From: Capitulum mitella | Taxonomy: Eukaryota > Arthropoda > Thecostraca > Pollicipedomorpha > Pollicipedidae | Length of the DNA stretch: 64,000 nucleotides | Direction of reading: 5' to 3' | NCBI GenBank assembly: GCA_030062745.1 | Contig: CP099849.1 | Location: 22,370,144 to 22,434,143, forward strand | Shown: one piece after another, positions 26,901 to 38,464 of the stretch | Layout of the letters: every line of letters begins with the position of its first letter | Numbering within the stretch: the first letter of the stretch is position 1 | The notes under the pieces: generated by a model | What the model saw: only the letters and a program-made list of their open reading frames with translations | What the model was told of the DNA's origin: nothing | Database searches by the model: none | Translations under genes and position numbers: made by a program

Positions 26901-26950
26901 GGGCCTCCAAGGAGCTGCGCAAAATGAAGAGCGCCGCCAGCAGCTGGTGA
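14907..26950 (+). CDS. KPNB1: Importin subunit beta-1 (KPNB1), 16 coding exons
   Basis: Exons: 14907-14964, 18793-18851, 19135-19317, 19538-19732, 20059-20217, 20667-20816, 21329-21541, 21994-22166, 22446-22549, 22803-23096, 23591-23742, 24131-24267, 24712-24959, 25522-25665, 26011-26231, 26782-26950. With one surplus base at exon 8's end ignored, they give 885 residues against 876 in human, all in helical HEAT repeats. The N-terminal importin-beta domain (about 20-100, [11 protein letters not shown]) binds Ran-GTP. The acidic loop [11 protein letters not shown] is at 340-350. Strongly conserved blocks are [64 protein letters not shown] and the end block [12 protein letters not shown]. In the known pathway it carries importin-alpha-bound cargo through nuclear pores and releases it on Ran-GTP. 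Oddities: an extra C at 22165 shifts the frame at exon 8/9, the exon 7 donor is duplicated, and the stop overlaps a donor-like sequence. Confidence 0.95.
14965..18792 (+). other. KPNB1 intron 1, CpG-depleted
   Basis: At 3.8 kb it is by far the longest intron of the gene; the others are about 0.2-0.5 kb, apart from those near 0.5-0.6 kb around exons 14 to 16. It is AT-rich with about ten CG dinucleotides along its length, while TG and CA are frequent. No open frame in it has a known motif. Confidence 0.7.
21538..21683. repeat. Perfect 73-bp tandem duplication copying the KPNB1 exon 7 donor
   Basis: Positions 21538-21610 and 21611-21683 are identical. The unit starts with the last bases of exon 7 (acag) plus the donor gtgcgt, so a second full acag-gtgcgt lies 73 bases downstream. 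Use of the second donor would add 20 codons and then an in-frame TAA at 21602-21604. Confidence 0.92.
26655..26780. repeat. Degenerate short repeats in the last KPNB1 intron
   Basis: Repeated gacctgacc-type units, plus two near copies of a ggccatgac...ggtctggcc block, fill the end of the intron before exon 16. They occupy the place where a pyrimidine tract would be expected, and the tract before the acceptor (ctgaccgcag) is weak. Confidence 0.5.
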
Positions 26951-28104
26951 GTGAGGCCGTGCGGGGCTGGTGGACGGGCGGTGGGACCTCCTGTGCTGGT
27001 ATCAGTCGCCGGGTGTGGGCTAGCTTGGATCGGAGGGATTTTAGCCCGCAGAATGAAGTGCTGGTTGACTTCAAGCGGCGGGGCGTTAAGGGTTGTTGGT
27101 GGGTGGTAGTGTTGGCCGTCGAGTTGGCGCGCTGACTGCTTGTTAGTTGGGAGGGAGGCGCCTTTGTCTCTGTTTCGCTGTTTGTTGTGACTGACAGGAG
27201 CTGCCGCGGCGTTAAACCGCCGGAACTCGTAGCAGACGGCCCCGGCCGTGCCGTCGGGGCGTGTTGGCTGTACATATTAACCGAGGCGGGCCGGGACGGC
27301 CGGAGCGGGTGCCAGTGTGGCCGGCCGGCCGGTGCCGGCGCGCGCGTGACGTGCCCCTGTGTCCGCTCCCCACAGATGGCCGGGCGCCGCTGCCGGGCCC
27401 TGGATACCTAGCACGAGTGGGGCGAGTGGTGTGCGGCGTGAGTGTGAGACACCTGACCCGACAGCCGGTCGCCCGCGGCCGGCGACGACTGACCTGCGGC
27501 CGGCGCGTCTGTGATAGTGGTCGGCAGCGCCGCCGGCCGCCGCCGCAGCGCGCGCGTGCGCGCGCCTGCCACAGATGAGGCCCGTGGCCGGAGGCGCGAG
27601 AAGCGCCCCTCTTGACGGGGCGACGGGGCGGCGGCCGCCGAGGCGGCGCGCCCCGGACACATGTTGTTGTTTTTGTATTCGTGTGGGCTGCCGTGGAAAT
27701 TGTTTGTTGCTCGTGCCATCGGCGCGTCCTCATCTGCAGCACCGTGCGCACCCACGCCAGACCGACCGACGCCGGACGCGACCGTGCCACTGAGCGCGCG
27801 ACACACGGAGCGAGTGAGAGCGCGCCCGAGCGAGAGGCAGAGAATGAGAGTGCGGGCGACTGACTGCGTATGCCGAGTGCGTCGCCGGGCGCGAGGTGGC
27901 TCTAATTTCCTCGTTATCTTCGATATTTGTCTTGCTTGGCTGTCTTTTGGGTCGACTTTTCTTCGCTGCTACTGGCCGATACTATGCCCGATCGGTGTGA
28001 AACTCTGCGTTCATTTTTTTCCGCGCGCGTACTCTATGCAAGCCAGGACTGGTTCTCTGTGACCGGGTCGAAATCTCGCGTTTAGCATTGTACGGAGGAA
28101 AGTT
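26951..28104 (+). other. KPNB1 3' UTR (probable)
   Basis: GC-rich sequence after the stop, very rich in CpG at 27230-27660, running to the first AATAAA at 28105. A cacag acceptor at 27371-27375 could pair with the donor-like gtgagt at the stop codon to remove about 430 bases. Confidence 0.45.
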
Positions 28105-28221
28105 AATAAAAGTTCCTTTCAGTTGGAGAGTGTCTGGATGAATGGTATGCGACCGGAGGTACCCAAATTCAGCGAATGGTCAGCTGAGATGCTGGACAAA
28201 TTGTAACACCGACACAATAAA
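28105..28221 (+). promoter_or_regulatory. Two poly(A) signals, likely of KPNB1
   Basis: AATAAA occurs at 28105-28110 and again at 28216-28221. They are the first such hexamers I noticed after the KPNB1 stop, about 1.15 and 1.27 kb downstream, and would give a 3' UTR of ordinary length. Confidence 0.5.
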
Positions 28222-30574
28222 CTAGTTCTATCCACGAGGAGCCATTTGCGGCGTGGTGCATTTCGCACCTCTGCGGACAAGTGTGGGTGATGTCTGCACT
28301 GCGAAGTAAAATGAACGCTGTATGCTGGGGGCATCCCAAGATGTTTAGGACATGAACGGCGGATACCTGCAGGGTGTGCGCGTAAGCTCCCTGGGGAATA
28401 TGTCCGGAACCTTGGGCCTCATTACTGCGGCATGAGAAAGTGACGGGGTGTTGCAGTCCGTCATGCCTGAATTGGGAGCAGGTAGGTCAATTGCCATCCT
28501 GGCACCGGTATGGCAACGCTCATGAATCATGCGCTGTTGGTTAATTGTATGTTTACGCAGGCGGGCGTCATATTCTGTTACGCTGTTCAATTTCTGACGG
28601 TGCACGAAGGAATCGCAGTCGACGACGATGGTTGATATTAGCATTTGGGAACATGAAGCCGAGAAGATGTGGTTTCCTGAAGCAAAACACTGTACACCGC
28701 GCCTATTTACCTTTCGACCACCGGGCACGGTGCTTCTCTGCGAGTCGACACTGCCGAAAGCTGATTTACGAATGATGTTTTTCACGCAACGCTCACGAAC
28801 GTATTCTTAAATTACACTGCCGCTGGTTTGGTTAGGGAACGCGACCCTGTCCTCCCACCAGCGGTGTACGTGATGCACCTCGAGCACGCCCAGTTTTGAG
28901 CATTATTGGCCGGTGCGTTGGTCTCGATGGATGAGCCGCGAGTGCTGTATTTCGGCCGAGCCGAGGCTGCCTGAAGAATGGTCTCTGCGATATTACATTT
29001 TACAGAATACTTTGCCTCCGCTCCTCAGTTTCTTCGTTAGAACAGTTTTCCGAGTTTTTCTCGTGATAGTGTAACCCGTTTGGCAAGGAACAGTGCCTTG
29101 TGCAGTCATTTTCGCCCGAGAAGCCTTAATCGCAATGCTGGCGGCGTTCGAAATGAAGACAATTGTTGTCAGTGGATCCTGATACACGGGAGAAATCGAC
29201 TGGAAGGACAAACGAAAGTGACATGCGTGGGTCCAAAAACCACCACGCTGATCCACGAAGGCACTGGTCCGGGACAGGAGCCTGCCAGGTCGCTTATGCG
29301 TCGGAGCAAGTGCTAAATCTCGGACTGGTGAACATCGCGGCACTGCCATCAGGCTTCAGGTCGACTGAGAGCTCTCTCTGCGAACCGGCATCGTGGAAAG
29401 CACCGGACCTCGGCGCAGCAAGGCCACCAAGGCCAAGGCCGGAAAAATGAAAGTAGCAGATTCGTTCGGGTGTAGCTCGTGACGTTTGCTTACGCGTTAC
29501 ATCAATTGGTAGTCATGTCTTTTTGATGTCACAGCGGTGGGATCAGGTCATTTCAGAGCTAATGTGACTGCCCCGTCCGTCAACGAACATAGTAACAGAA
29601 CATAGTAATAAAGGAACATAGTAAGCAGATTAAGAAAACCTTCCATAAGAAGTTTAATGGACATTCCACGAATCTTAGCGGAAACAGATTACTGCCATTT
29701 TAAGTGACGACATATGGATATCATAACTTCCCCGAATGCATGTGATTCTTTATGCTTCTTTTTTCGGAGCAAGGAGTGTCGTTACTCTAGTGTACTCACA
29801 CCGCGACATTTATGTTAGTTAATGTCCTCTGCGTCACAGTGACCTGGTGGAGAATCATTCCTGGTCACGTCATGGAAGGCAGACTAAAAAATGCGACGTC
29901 CGAGGCAGATGGCTGTTCACGTCATGATCTTAGTAGCTGCCTTGAGAAACGCGAAGCGGCTGGCACCCGGATGTTCATATCGTCTGTCGTCAGTTCCTGG
30001 CATCTAGAGTCACGTTTCCTCTCGGTGCTGTCAGCTGATGTAAACACTCGCGGTGTTTACTGACGTCCAGCACGACCCCCTGAGCTCTGTGACCTCTGAC
30101 CCGGGACGGTTAGGCCCGGCGCCACGCGGAGGTCGTCATTGACTGGGAGGTCGCGGTTATAATTGATCGTAATGGTTGAAATGCCTTGTGTCAGGAGATT
30201 AGGCTAGAATGGAGTGATAGTTCTGAAGTGACGCGGGAGAGAGGTTCCCGACCAGGGCTGCGCTCTGGTACTGAACAGTTTTTCCTTTGTCTCCATATTG
30301 CCTGTCTTGTGTGGTCTACCTGAGCCCTCGTTTTCTCCAATCCTTCCTCTATGACTCCCATTTACTCTGGAATTCTTTGTTCTGCATTGGCCGTTCTTTC
30401 CCAGCCAGTGCGAAACTGTCTTTTCCCATGTTCTTTTCATTTTATTCCCACCTAGCTTTCTGCCTTTACCTGTATGTTTCTGGTTGACCATCATTCTGCG
30501 TCTGTTCCTGGTATTGTCGACATGTCCATTTGCATGTGCTGTTCTGTCAGCGTTTTTCTGGACCGTTGTCAATG
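28222..30574. other. Intergenic, no gene recognised
   Basis: The longest open frame is 146 codons on the - strand (28345-28785). It has no motif I know and no supporting splice or start context. Three copies of gaacatagtaa lie at 29585-29625. Nothing else stands out. Confidence 0.4.
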
Positions 30575-30735
<161 letters not shown>

Positions 30736-33700
30736 CCCCACCGCACGTTTTGTTTGGCATATATTTTGGCATCTCTTTCCTCTCTCACTCCGAACCTCTC
30801 GTCCTTTCTCCCCCCCCCCCACCTTCTTCTTTGTGTTCCTCTGTCTACGTTCCTCTATCTCCCGCTCATTCTTCCTCTGCCTCTGCTTAAATCTCTTCCT
30901 CCGTCCATTTCTTTTCCCCTCTGTCCTCGCTATCTCTCTGTCTATGCATCTCATCGCTGCCTTTTGACCTGCTTTTCTCTCGTCTCCACTGCCACGTAGT
31001 TTATTAGTCGACACGGGTCCGAGTGAGACATCAGTAGGCTCTCAGACGCTAATCCTTGCGCCTGCCCGCAGATGCCATGACTGGAATGACGGCTGCGCTT
31101 TTCACAGCCGCGACCGGGGCAGTTCCCACGCGTAAAGCGGCCGGAGCGACTTTCCTGGCCGTCATCGCGGTCCAGCCCTCGCATTATCTCGGCCAGACCG
31201 GCCGCTTGTGAAACAAAGGAGAAGACGTCAGGCTCGTGGTCCGATTGTGCGGCAGGCGTCCGGCGGCGGGCAGCTGTAAACAGCGTCCCGGAGGGCTCCT
31301 GGGCCACGGTGAAACCCCGGGAATGACAAAAGTGTTTGTAAGGAGCTTTGGCCGTTGCTGCGAGTGAGGTGTTTGTTGATTGAGCGGACTGCAAGCTGCC
31401 CTTGTCTGTGATGTATAAGATCTAGTGTATGTGTCATAATTATGAAGGAGTCAAATGGTGGCCTGTATAATCGCCAAGGTCAATAAAGCTTTGACATCAC
31501 TTTGCGATATTTCAAGTAAGCAGCGATAGAGAGATCACTGGCTCTAGCGTCAATGGCTCGATGATAAATTACACCCATAGATAAACGGAGGTCAGAGCCT
31601 TACTAGGTTTGATGATGCGGCCATTTGGAGATAATCTGGCGCGTCATAGACGAGTCTGTATTCTCGAAATCTCATGCAGGTCTGAGGTTTGCCGTTCAGG
31701 AACCCAGCCCACATCGGCCTGACAACAGGACATTCATCCATCTCTCTCATATCTCTGCGTTCTGTTGCTCTGCACTGTGCATTTTCTTTGGCTGGTAGAT
31801 ACGTACGATGAGATGTGTCCTTAAATTGACATAAAACCGGGCAACAATGCGGCGATTTTCTGGGTAGTTTCTGACAGAACTGAGCGTTTCGGCAAAAGTA
31901 CATCTTCAGACGTCTTCAGGAAAACTTTCGGGGACGACTTGAGACGTATGACGGCCGAAACGTTCTCTGCAGAAAAAATAACGGCGAACTTAACAGTCTA
32001 GATTTGTGGAAGATAAAAAATGGAACGCTTGTATGTAATCATGTTTGTCTTTTATCTATAAGTACATTTTGTGGTGTTCGCCTGTTGGTGAAAAGTTTAG
32101 ATTTATCTTGGCATGGCAGGGGTAGGGGATACTCATGGAGATAGTCCTTGCTCTGTCATTTACTCCAGCACTCACCTAAATGCTATGTGGGATCGACTGG
32201 CATCTTTGCCCGTCGCCCCTCTACGTCATAGCGGTAACAGCCGCATAGGTGGCGAAATATGCCAGGGTAACAACACAAGACCAGGCGCAGGATTTCATGG
32301 TATCAAATGAACAGACTATGGTCTCCGCTATGATAAGCTGATAAATGTCTCCAACAAATGGGCATGTTTGGCTTAGACGTCAGACGATGTGGTATGACAT
32401 AATCCCTCCCAATCCTTCGACATTTTAATCCTTTGAGTAGCTCTTCATTACTCTCACTTGGATTTTATTCGGCGATCATCGGGCTTATCGAATGATTCTG
32501 GTGACGGGACTGGATCTAGGGTTACTACAATAATAGCATTGCCCCATGAATGACCATAATGTGGAAAAAATTGTCTGCAATATCCAGAGTTTTGCGCTCG
32601 GAGCGTTTCCAACGATATTTATGAAGCAACGGTATATGACATTACTTAGATACCATGCAGTGTTCCAAATCCTCGTGATATTCACATTTTGTGATAAGAA
32701 AACTCGCGGGATTCGTTTAATCATTTCCTAGTGTTTTTGCCTGGCCGACGATGGCGCGACGAATTGGACACTGTCTGAGTAGAACTGTCTTTGATAGCGT
32801 TCTTGAATCACGTCTTTTGATTTGAACTTCATCCGCCTCCTGGACTAGTGCGTTTCAGTATGAGGGACTACGACAAAGCTTGCACAGAAGCATTTTAACT
32901 TCGTTCTGTACTCTTACTGCTGGTTTCGAAAAATCGGTAGCTTTGCGCAACAGCGGGATTTTCGGTAGAGACGTCATCCTCAGACAGCGGAGGCATATCT
33001 GAGATGCCTCCAACGATTCGGGTCGCCGCGGACGGATGTGATATTTCGTCATCGTAACGTGTCTCGAAATCGGAGCGAGTCTTCGCCGTGAAGGCAGGCA
33101 ATGATAAAGCTGATCTTTGTGGGATTTGTCGTTCTGTTTTACGAAGATCTGCGCTGAGCTTTGTTCTGCTTGTACCAAATCCGATTTTGGAGACCGATAG
33201 ATTGTTAAGGTCACCAAAATGGGGAACCCGTTCATTGTCAGCAGTCCGCAGATCCAGCGTTATTACTGATGAGCGACAATTTGTGCTGTAGGTGTAAAGA
33301 AGTAAGATTAGGTTCGAGAGGGATCCCTGAAAAAGAATTATGATGAGTAGGCGCATCGGAAACGGGTGGAGGAAATTCGGACAGCGTTCTTGAACCATCT
33401 TAGCTAGTTACAATGATTTTTTGCCTGGGAAAGGAACCAACTAAATGCGTTTTCCTCCATCCCGGAAACGTTTCGCCACCATCGCCCATAGGCATTCGAG
33501 AGCGTTAGAGCTTAAAAAGTGTACGTTGAGTTCCCAGTTGGGCTGCCGCACCGTTGTTTTGAAAATCGAACTCGAGAATGACGATCAGTGCTTTTGAAAC
33601 ACCCACAAGGTCATTAAATCATGCAATTTGTCACGATCTGGTGCGCACAGGGCCAAATTTCACGGAAGTGTAAACAATCGGACAAGGGACTGGGCATCCA

Positions 33701-36590
33701 CAAGCATGGCAATCTTCATGCCATGGTATTAGGCACAATGCCCTATTTGCCTTTCCTTCTGGCAGCGGTCATCGACAATTACCTCGGGTACTATAGTCTC
33801 GTATCAAGGATTCCAAGAGCAGAAATGTTAGGCTCAACTGAAGGCGTTTGACGCAGCGACTGCAAAAAGACGGCTTCACAGATCGTTGCGTTTATCGGTA
33901 AGGTTATCAAATCTTACAGTCCTTGAATTATCCCAGCCTGAACACGTAATTTTGACTTTACAAAGGATCGAGCGCGATGTTGGTTCCGTACCGTTGTCGG
34001 GGATTCTGCGTTGTGGCGCAGTCGATAAATCACTTTTATCGCTGCAAATGGCCTCATTACCGTCCCCTGATTTGGTAGTCTCGGTAAAGTATTGTCTCGA
34101 GCCGGCTGGGCACGCTCCTAACGTTCGGCGAGCGAGGTGGCGCGTCGATAAGATCACCATTGCTCACGTTTTCGACCGGGTAGCGCCCTTAACGACGCCG
34201 GGCCGGCCGACTCCTGCACGGCGACCGGCACGCCGCCTCGGTTGCGTCAGTGATGGACGATCCTGCGCGCCGCTCCGGGCACGTACTGACGTCTCTCACT
34301 GCTCCCGCTGATCGTCCATAGGTCGGGTGAGGAGCGCCCAGATCAGACTTGATTGGTTCCGTCGTGGGCGGTGGGCGCGATCAGTTAGGATTACGCCTGT
34401 TCAGCAGCCTTTCACTAACGCAATGAGCGAAATTAATGTGATCTGGCTAACATCAGTCACTCCTGAATGCGTCGAGCATTTTCCGAAGCGGTTTGTTGGT
34501 ATCGTGAGGTACAGGATTTGAATTCGGGCAGTTGAAAGGGCTTTTGTTACCACCAAATGGTCGTTACTGAACAAACATTTGTTTGACTCGCGTCATTCGT
34601 CCATGGCAGTGGCCTAAGAGTTTGTCACAATAGGTCTGCAGCGTGGGCCACATTTGCATCATATGTGTCGCTTTACGTCGTAGTGGTCTCTTCATTTCAG
34701 AGCACCGCAATGTCGTTTGATACATGAAAACCTCGCAATGCAAGGGCCCTGCTGTCAGTCCTGTCTTTGAAAAGATTTTCAACTTCTTGGCGCACCACAT
34801 CCTCTTCCTGGAGGCCTCTTGATGACTGCAAGATTCATTATTTCCCAGGGTCCCAGGCTGCGATGCAGTAATTACCTTGCTGGCGTCCCATCACAGATAT
34901 CGTGCCGGCCACAGCTCTCAGCACATCCTTTCTAGGCTCCTTAATCCGTCCCCTCAGGCCTCCGACGCTCGGGGCGTCGTACGTCGGTACTCTCTGTCGT
35001 AGGCGTAGTTGCTCGGTGGTACGTCGGGCTGAGCGGACTGCAGCCGCCTGAAGGTCAGGGTCAGGGTCCTGGGACGCTGGTACGAGAGCCCAGCATCACA
35101 CAGGGCGATAAACGCCACCCTCCGCCGTCCCAGTTCCCCGAGCAGCACGGCTGCACCAGGAAGCGGGCGCGAGGACGTGCGGTAATTGACGATCGGTAAT
35201 GGAGGTGTGCGCGAGAACGGCAGAATCACGGGCCGATTCAGCCGACACAGTTTAGTAAGCCAGCGTACTTCCTGGGAACGGCGGGGCTCTGTCGTTGGCA
35301 AACTCGGCGGTGGGCTGTGCTTTTGAAACAAGAACCAGAGAGAGAAACTCTGGGCCGGAGGAAAAGCGATCGGCTGCCAAACGGCACCGCCATTAGACCC
35401 AATTCGACCATTATCGCACCGCAGACAGCAAAACCACACCGGTCTCTCAGTTCAGGTTAACATTCGCAAACCCTGCCAGTCAGACGGACTGACCGTCTGT
35501 CGCATGAAAGTGGTCGGGATTGCGTCCTGAGCGAAATTCACGCACATTCTAGGCATGTTCAAGTGGATGCCGTAACTGTATGCATCTTTCGAGTCCCATC
35601 GGTGTTAACGTCACGTTGTACGCACGATCGACAAACCATTTACGCGGAAGAACGCCGCTTGTCTCGTTTTGAGGAAACACGCATTCGAGGACGCCATTTT
35701 CGCTTTTGCGACAATATGCGACATTGATCGTGCATGGAATTTAGGCGTTAGACATAGGCGCACAAACCACGTGAGGGTGTCTGAAATACAAAACGGTATT
35801 TGAGTTGCTCGCTCTCACACTGTGAGGTCCAAGATATCAGACTACCCGCGGTCCCAGGAAGCCAAAGCGAAAACAAACCTACCATGCATCAACTCTGGTA
35901 TGCCTCGACAACGCCTCATTAGGCTGCCTAACCGTCAACACCTCATTTTAACCAACCCCTGTTTACCGACTTTGCGCCCTGATGGAGAAGAACGAAGGGC
36001 GAGACCCATTGTAAATTTATGTGAACTTTCTAGCTTTTTTATTTCATATCAGGTGAAGAAATTCGCCCTAACTTCTTCGAACACATGCTGCTCGCTGTCT
36101 GGACTTTCACAGCTGATACCTCAGTTAAACGTTGTCCTCTGGTGGGTGGTAGAGGCTGATAAATAAGATGACATCGCGGCGACTTGGCTCTCAACTGGTA
36201 ATAACTCGAAGGGCGGTCGACGGCGAAACTGGGCCTCTCGTCACCTAATTTCCCTTGACCTGGCTCGTCCAAAGACGAAGTTTTATTGGGCGCCAATTAA
36301 GTGTTATAACCGTTTGTATCCTGTCAGGATTTTAATTTGCCTCTCACTTCACGTCATTCAGGAAAGCGCACGAAGCCCATTTAGACACTTGCGAGACACT
36401 TGTTTATTGTTTGGCTTCAAACGGTGGTGAAAGGTCGAGCGAGCTCAGCATCACTTGGTCGTCGTCTTTATCTGGCATCCTCAAATTATTAACCCATGAC
36501 CCCCGATCATAAACCTTTCTTCCGAGAAACAGCAGGGAAGGGCTCGCGTTTCATGCTCCACCACTTTCCTTTCGGGAAGTTCCTCCGATC
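30736..36590. other. Intergenic, no gene recognised
   Basis: Mixed composition with CpG-rich islets at about 31050-31330 and 34930-35450. A - strand open stretch at 34954-35439 has coding-like base use near its end but no recognisable product. Nothing else is supported. Confidence 0.4.
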
Positions 36591-37170
36591 GAGGATAAAA
36601 CAGCCCCGGTCGGGGTTTCCTGAAGGACGTCACGGGGCGCCTCGTAAGCTGGCGGCCCGGCGAACGCGTCCGTCCGTCTGCGCCGCCGCCCGGTCGACGC
36701 TGCAGAACCCTGGCCTCCGTCCTTGCGTGACCGTACTCCGTCGCGGCGCCGCCGGCGGCCGCCCACTTTGCAGCGGTCGAATCTGCGCGCCGCATGTGTC
36801 GCGGCCGCGAGTGTCTGTCTTCCGGCAGACACGCATAACGGTCGGAAAGCGAGCGCCTCGGCGCCGCCGACCGCGCTCAGAGGTCCGACAGCGGCCGAGC
36901 ACGGTGCACGCAAGGTCGCAGGTAATTGAGTTAGCCAGGCTTCTGCGGGCGGCGCGCGGCCCGGCACGGTCCGTTCGGCCGCCGCGGGTGAAGGGTGGCA
37001 GCCGTTACGGCGGGAGCCGGCTGGCCGCCGGGAGACTGGCGGCTGAATTAAACGGCACTGCCGGACGGCCTGCTGGACCTAATGAGCGGCACTTGGGTAA
37101 CGAGAGCGGACGCTGGCAGCGAGACGGTCGTGTCTGTGGGTCACCCGGCCCACGGGACGAAGCCAAGGTC
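36590..37170. promoter_or_regulatory. CpG-rich block (candidate regulatory region)
   Basis: About 580 bases with a very high density of CG, open in several frames on both strands at once, as GC-rich non-coding DNA tends to be. No start, splice or domain evidence favours any frame. It could be a promoter or enhancer; the call rests on composition only. Confidence 0.3.
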
Positions 37171-37249
37171 GGGTGCAGATGTCATAATACGGAGCACGAG
37201 CTTTCGACACGTGTCTAAGAGGGTTCTTCGTTACTGAGAAATGCTGTAC

Positions 37250-37480
37250 GGACAAGACGAGGAGCTAGATAGAAAAACTGAACGCATCGACAGGAGAAGG
37301 AAAGGAGGAAAGAATGGATAGAAGGCGGGAAACGAGAGAAGGGACCAGAAAAGCGGAAGAGAGGAAAAGAAAGGGGGAAACTAGTCACGAAGAGAGAAGA
37401 GAAGGTGCAAAATGGCGAGAAAAGTCGAACAAACGAGAGTCTTGGTGAAAAGGAGTGAGCGAAAGTCAAGAAAGTAGGTC
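37250..37480. repeat. Purine-rich tract
   Basis: About 230 bases made mostly of A and G on the + strand, without a fixed repeat unit. A run of 13 or more C follows at about 37511. Confidence 0.6.
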
Positions 37481-37619
37481 ATGAAAAATAGCTGTCATGC
37501 GTGGGACTAACCCCCCCCCCCCCATATTACATCAGTGCTTCTAAACTCGAGGGTCTCCATCTCATAACCACTGGAACCAAACATCTTGGGTATAGCGGCT
37601 TTCATAGAGCTAGTAAGGC

Positions 37620-37928
37620 GCATCGCCCGTCCAGCGCCTCAGACTCCGCGCTGGCAGGCCCGGCTGGCCGTCGGCTCAGTACGGTGCGGCATGGCCCGTG
37701 GCGTCCCCGGCGGCGTCCGCCATCTGTCGCGCGCCGGCCGGCCCGGCCGGTACGGCTCGCGGCGTAGACGTCCGCGAACAGGCCTCCGGCACGCTGCGCC
37801 GACGCCCGACGCGGTCTGGGTCCGAGAGGGGAGCGAGGCGTGGTCGGAGAGCGCGGCCGCGGGCCGGCGATGGTCGCAGCGAGCGGCGCCTACCCCCCGC
37901 GGCCGGTCCGTTCAGTGACGTCACGACG
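37620..37928 (+). promoter_or_regulatory. CpG-rich block before a candidate first exon
   Basis: Dense CG sequence ending at a well-placed ATG with a donor shortly after it. The arrangement looks like a CpG-rich promoter and 5' UTR. No TATA or initiator can be singled out. Confidence 0.3.
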
Positions 37929-37949
37929 ATGGAGCGCGGTCCCCTCATC
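37929..37949 (+). CDS. Candidate short first coding exon, unknown gene
   Basis: ATG in good start context (acgacgATGG) opens seven codons, MERGPLI, followed directly by the strong donor GTGAGT at 37950. The frame is closed at a codon boundary (phase 0). Short first coding exons downstream of CpG-rich 5' sequence are common in animals. The same pattern can arise by chance in GC-rich DNA, so this is only a suggestion. The candidate exon at 43366 has a matching phase, so the two could be joined. Confidence 0.22.
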
Positions 37950-38464
37950 GTGAGTACTCGCCGCGGCCCGGCGCCGGTATGTGGCCTATGTGAGAGGAGG
38001 TGAAATTGGCCGTTTGGTTCGATTCTCTTGGCAGGACCACCGTCAGACTAGATATCGGGAGGATATATGAGTAATCCTCGCGCTCCAGAAGACTCCTTGT
38101 TGCTGCATACATTGCTGCCGATGTTGCTTGCTAGTGAGCGTTCACAGTGTGAAAAGAAATAAACATTTCCTCAGGTCAGAATAAGATGGCTGCCACCATG
38201 TTTCAGCCATCAGGGATTTAACTACTATATAGATACGGTTTTCTTCCACAGCAACAGCCGCACGTTAGATTCGGAAGCATAGAAACCGTTGAATGTGATG
38301 TGCCATGTGCACAATGATTGCTTTGCGTCTGGACGTGCGATCTTATTGATTTACAGTCCCATTTAACTTTCAGGTTTTTGGGACTTAGGTTTTATTTACT
38401 TACATACGCTTTTTCCATGATTTTATTTTCCTATGCCTTTTGTCATTTTGAATGCGTTTTTATA

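Noticed and set aside
28345-28785. 146-codon open frame on the - strand
   Set aside because: No motif, no splice or promoter context, and nothing to separate it from chance.
36496-37218. 240-codon open frame on the + strand
   Set aside because: GC-rich DNA with overlapping open frames on both strands and no recognisable protein feature.
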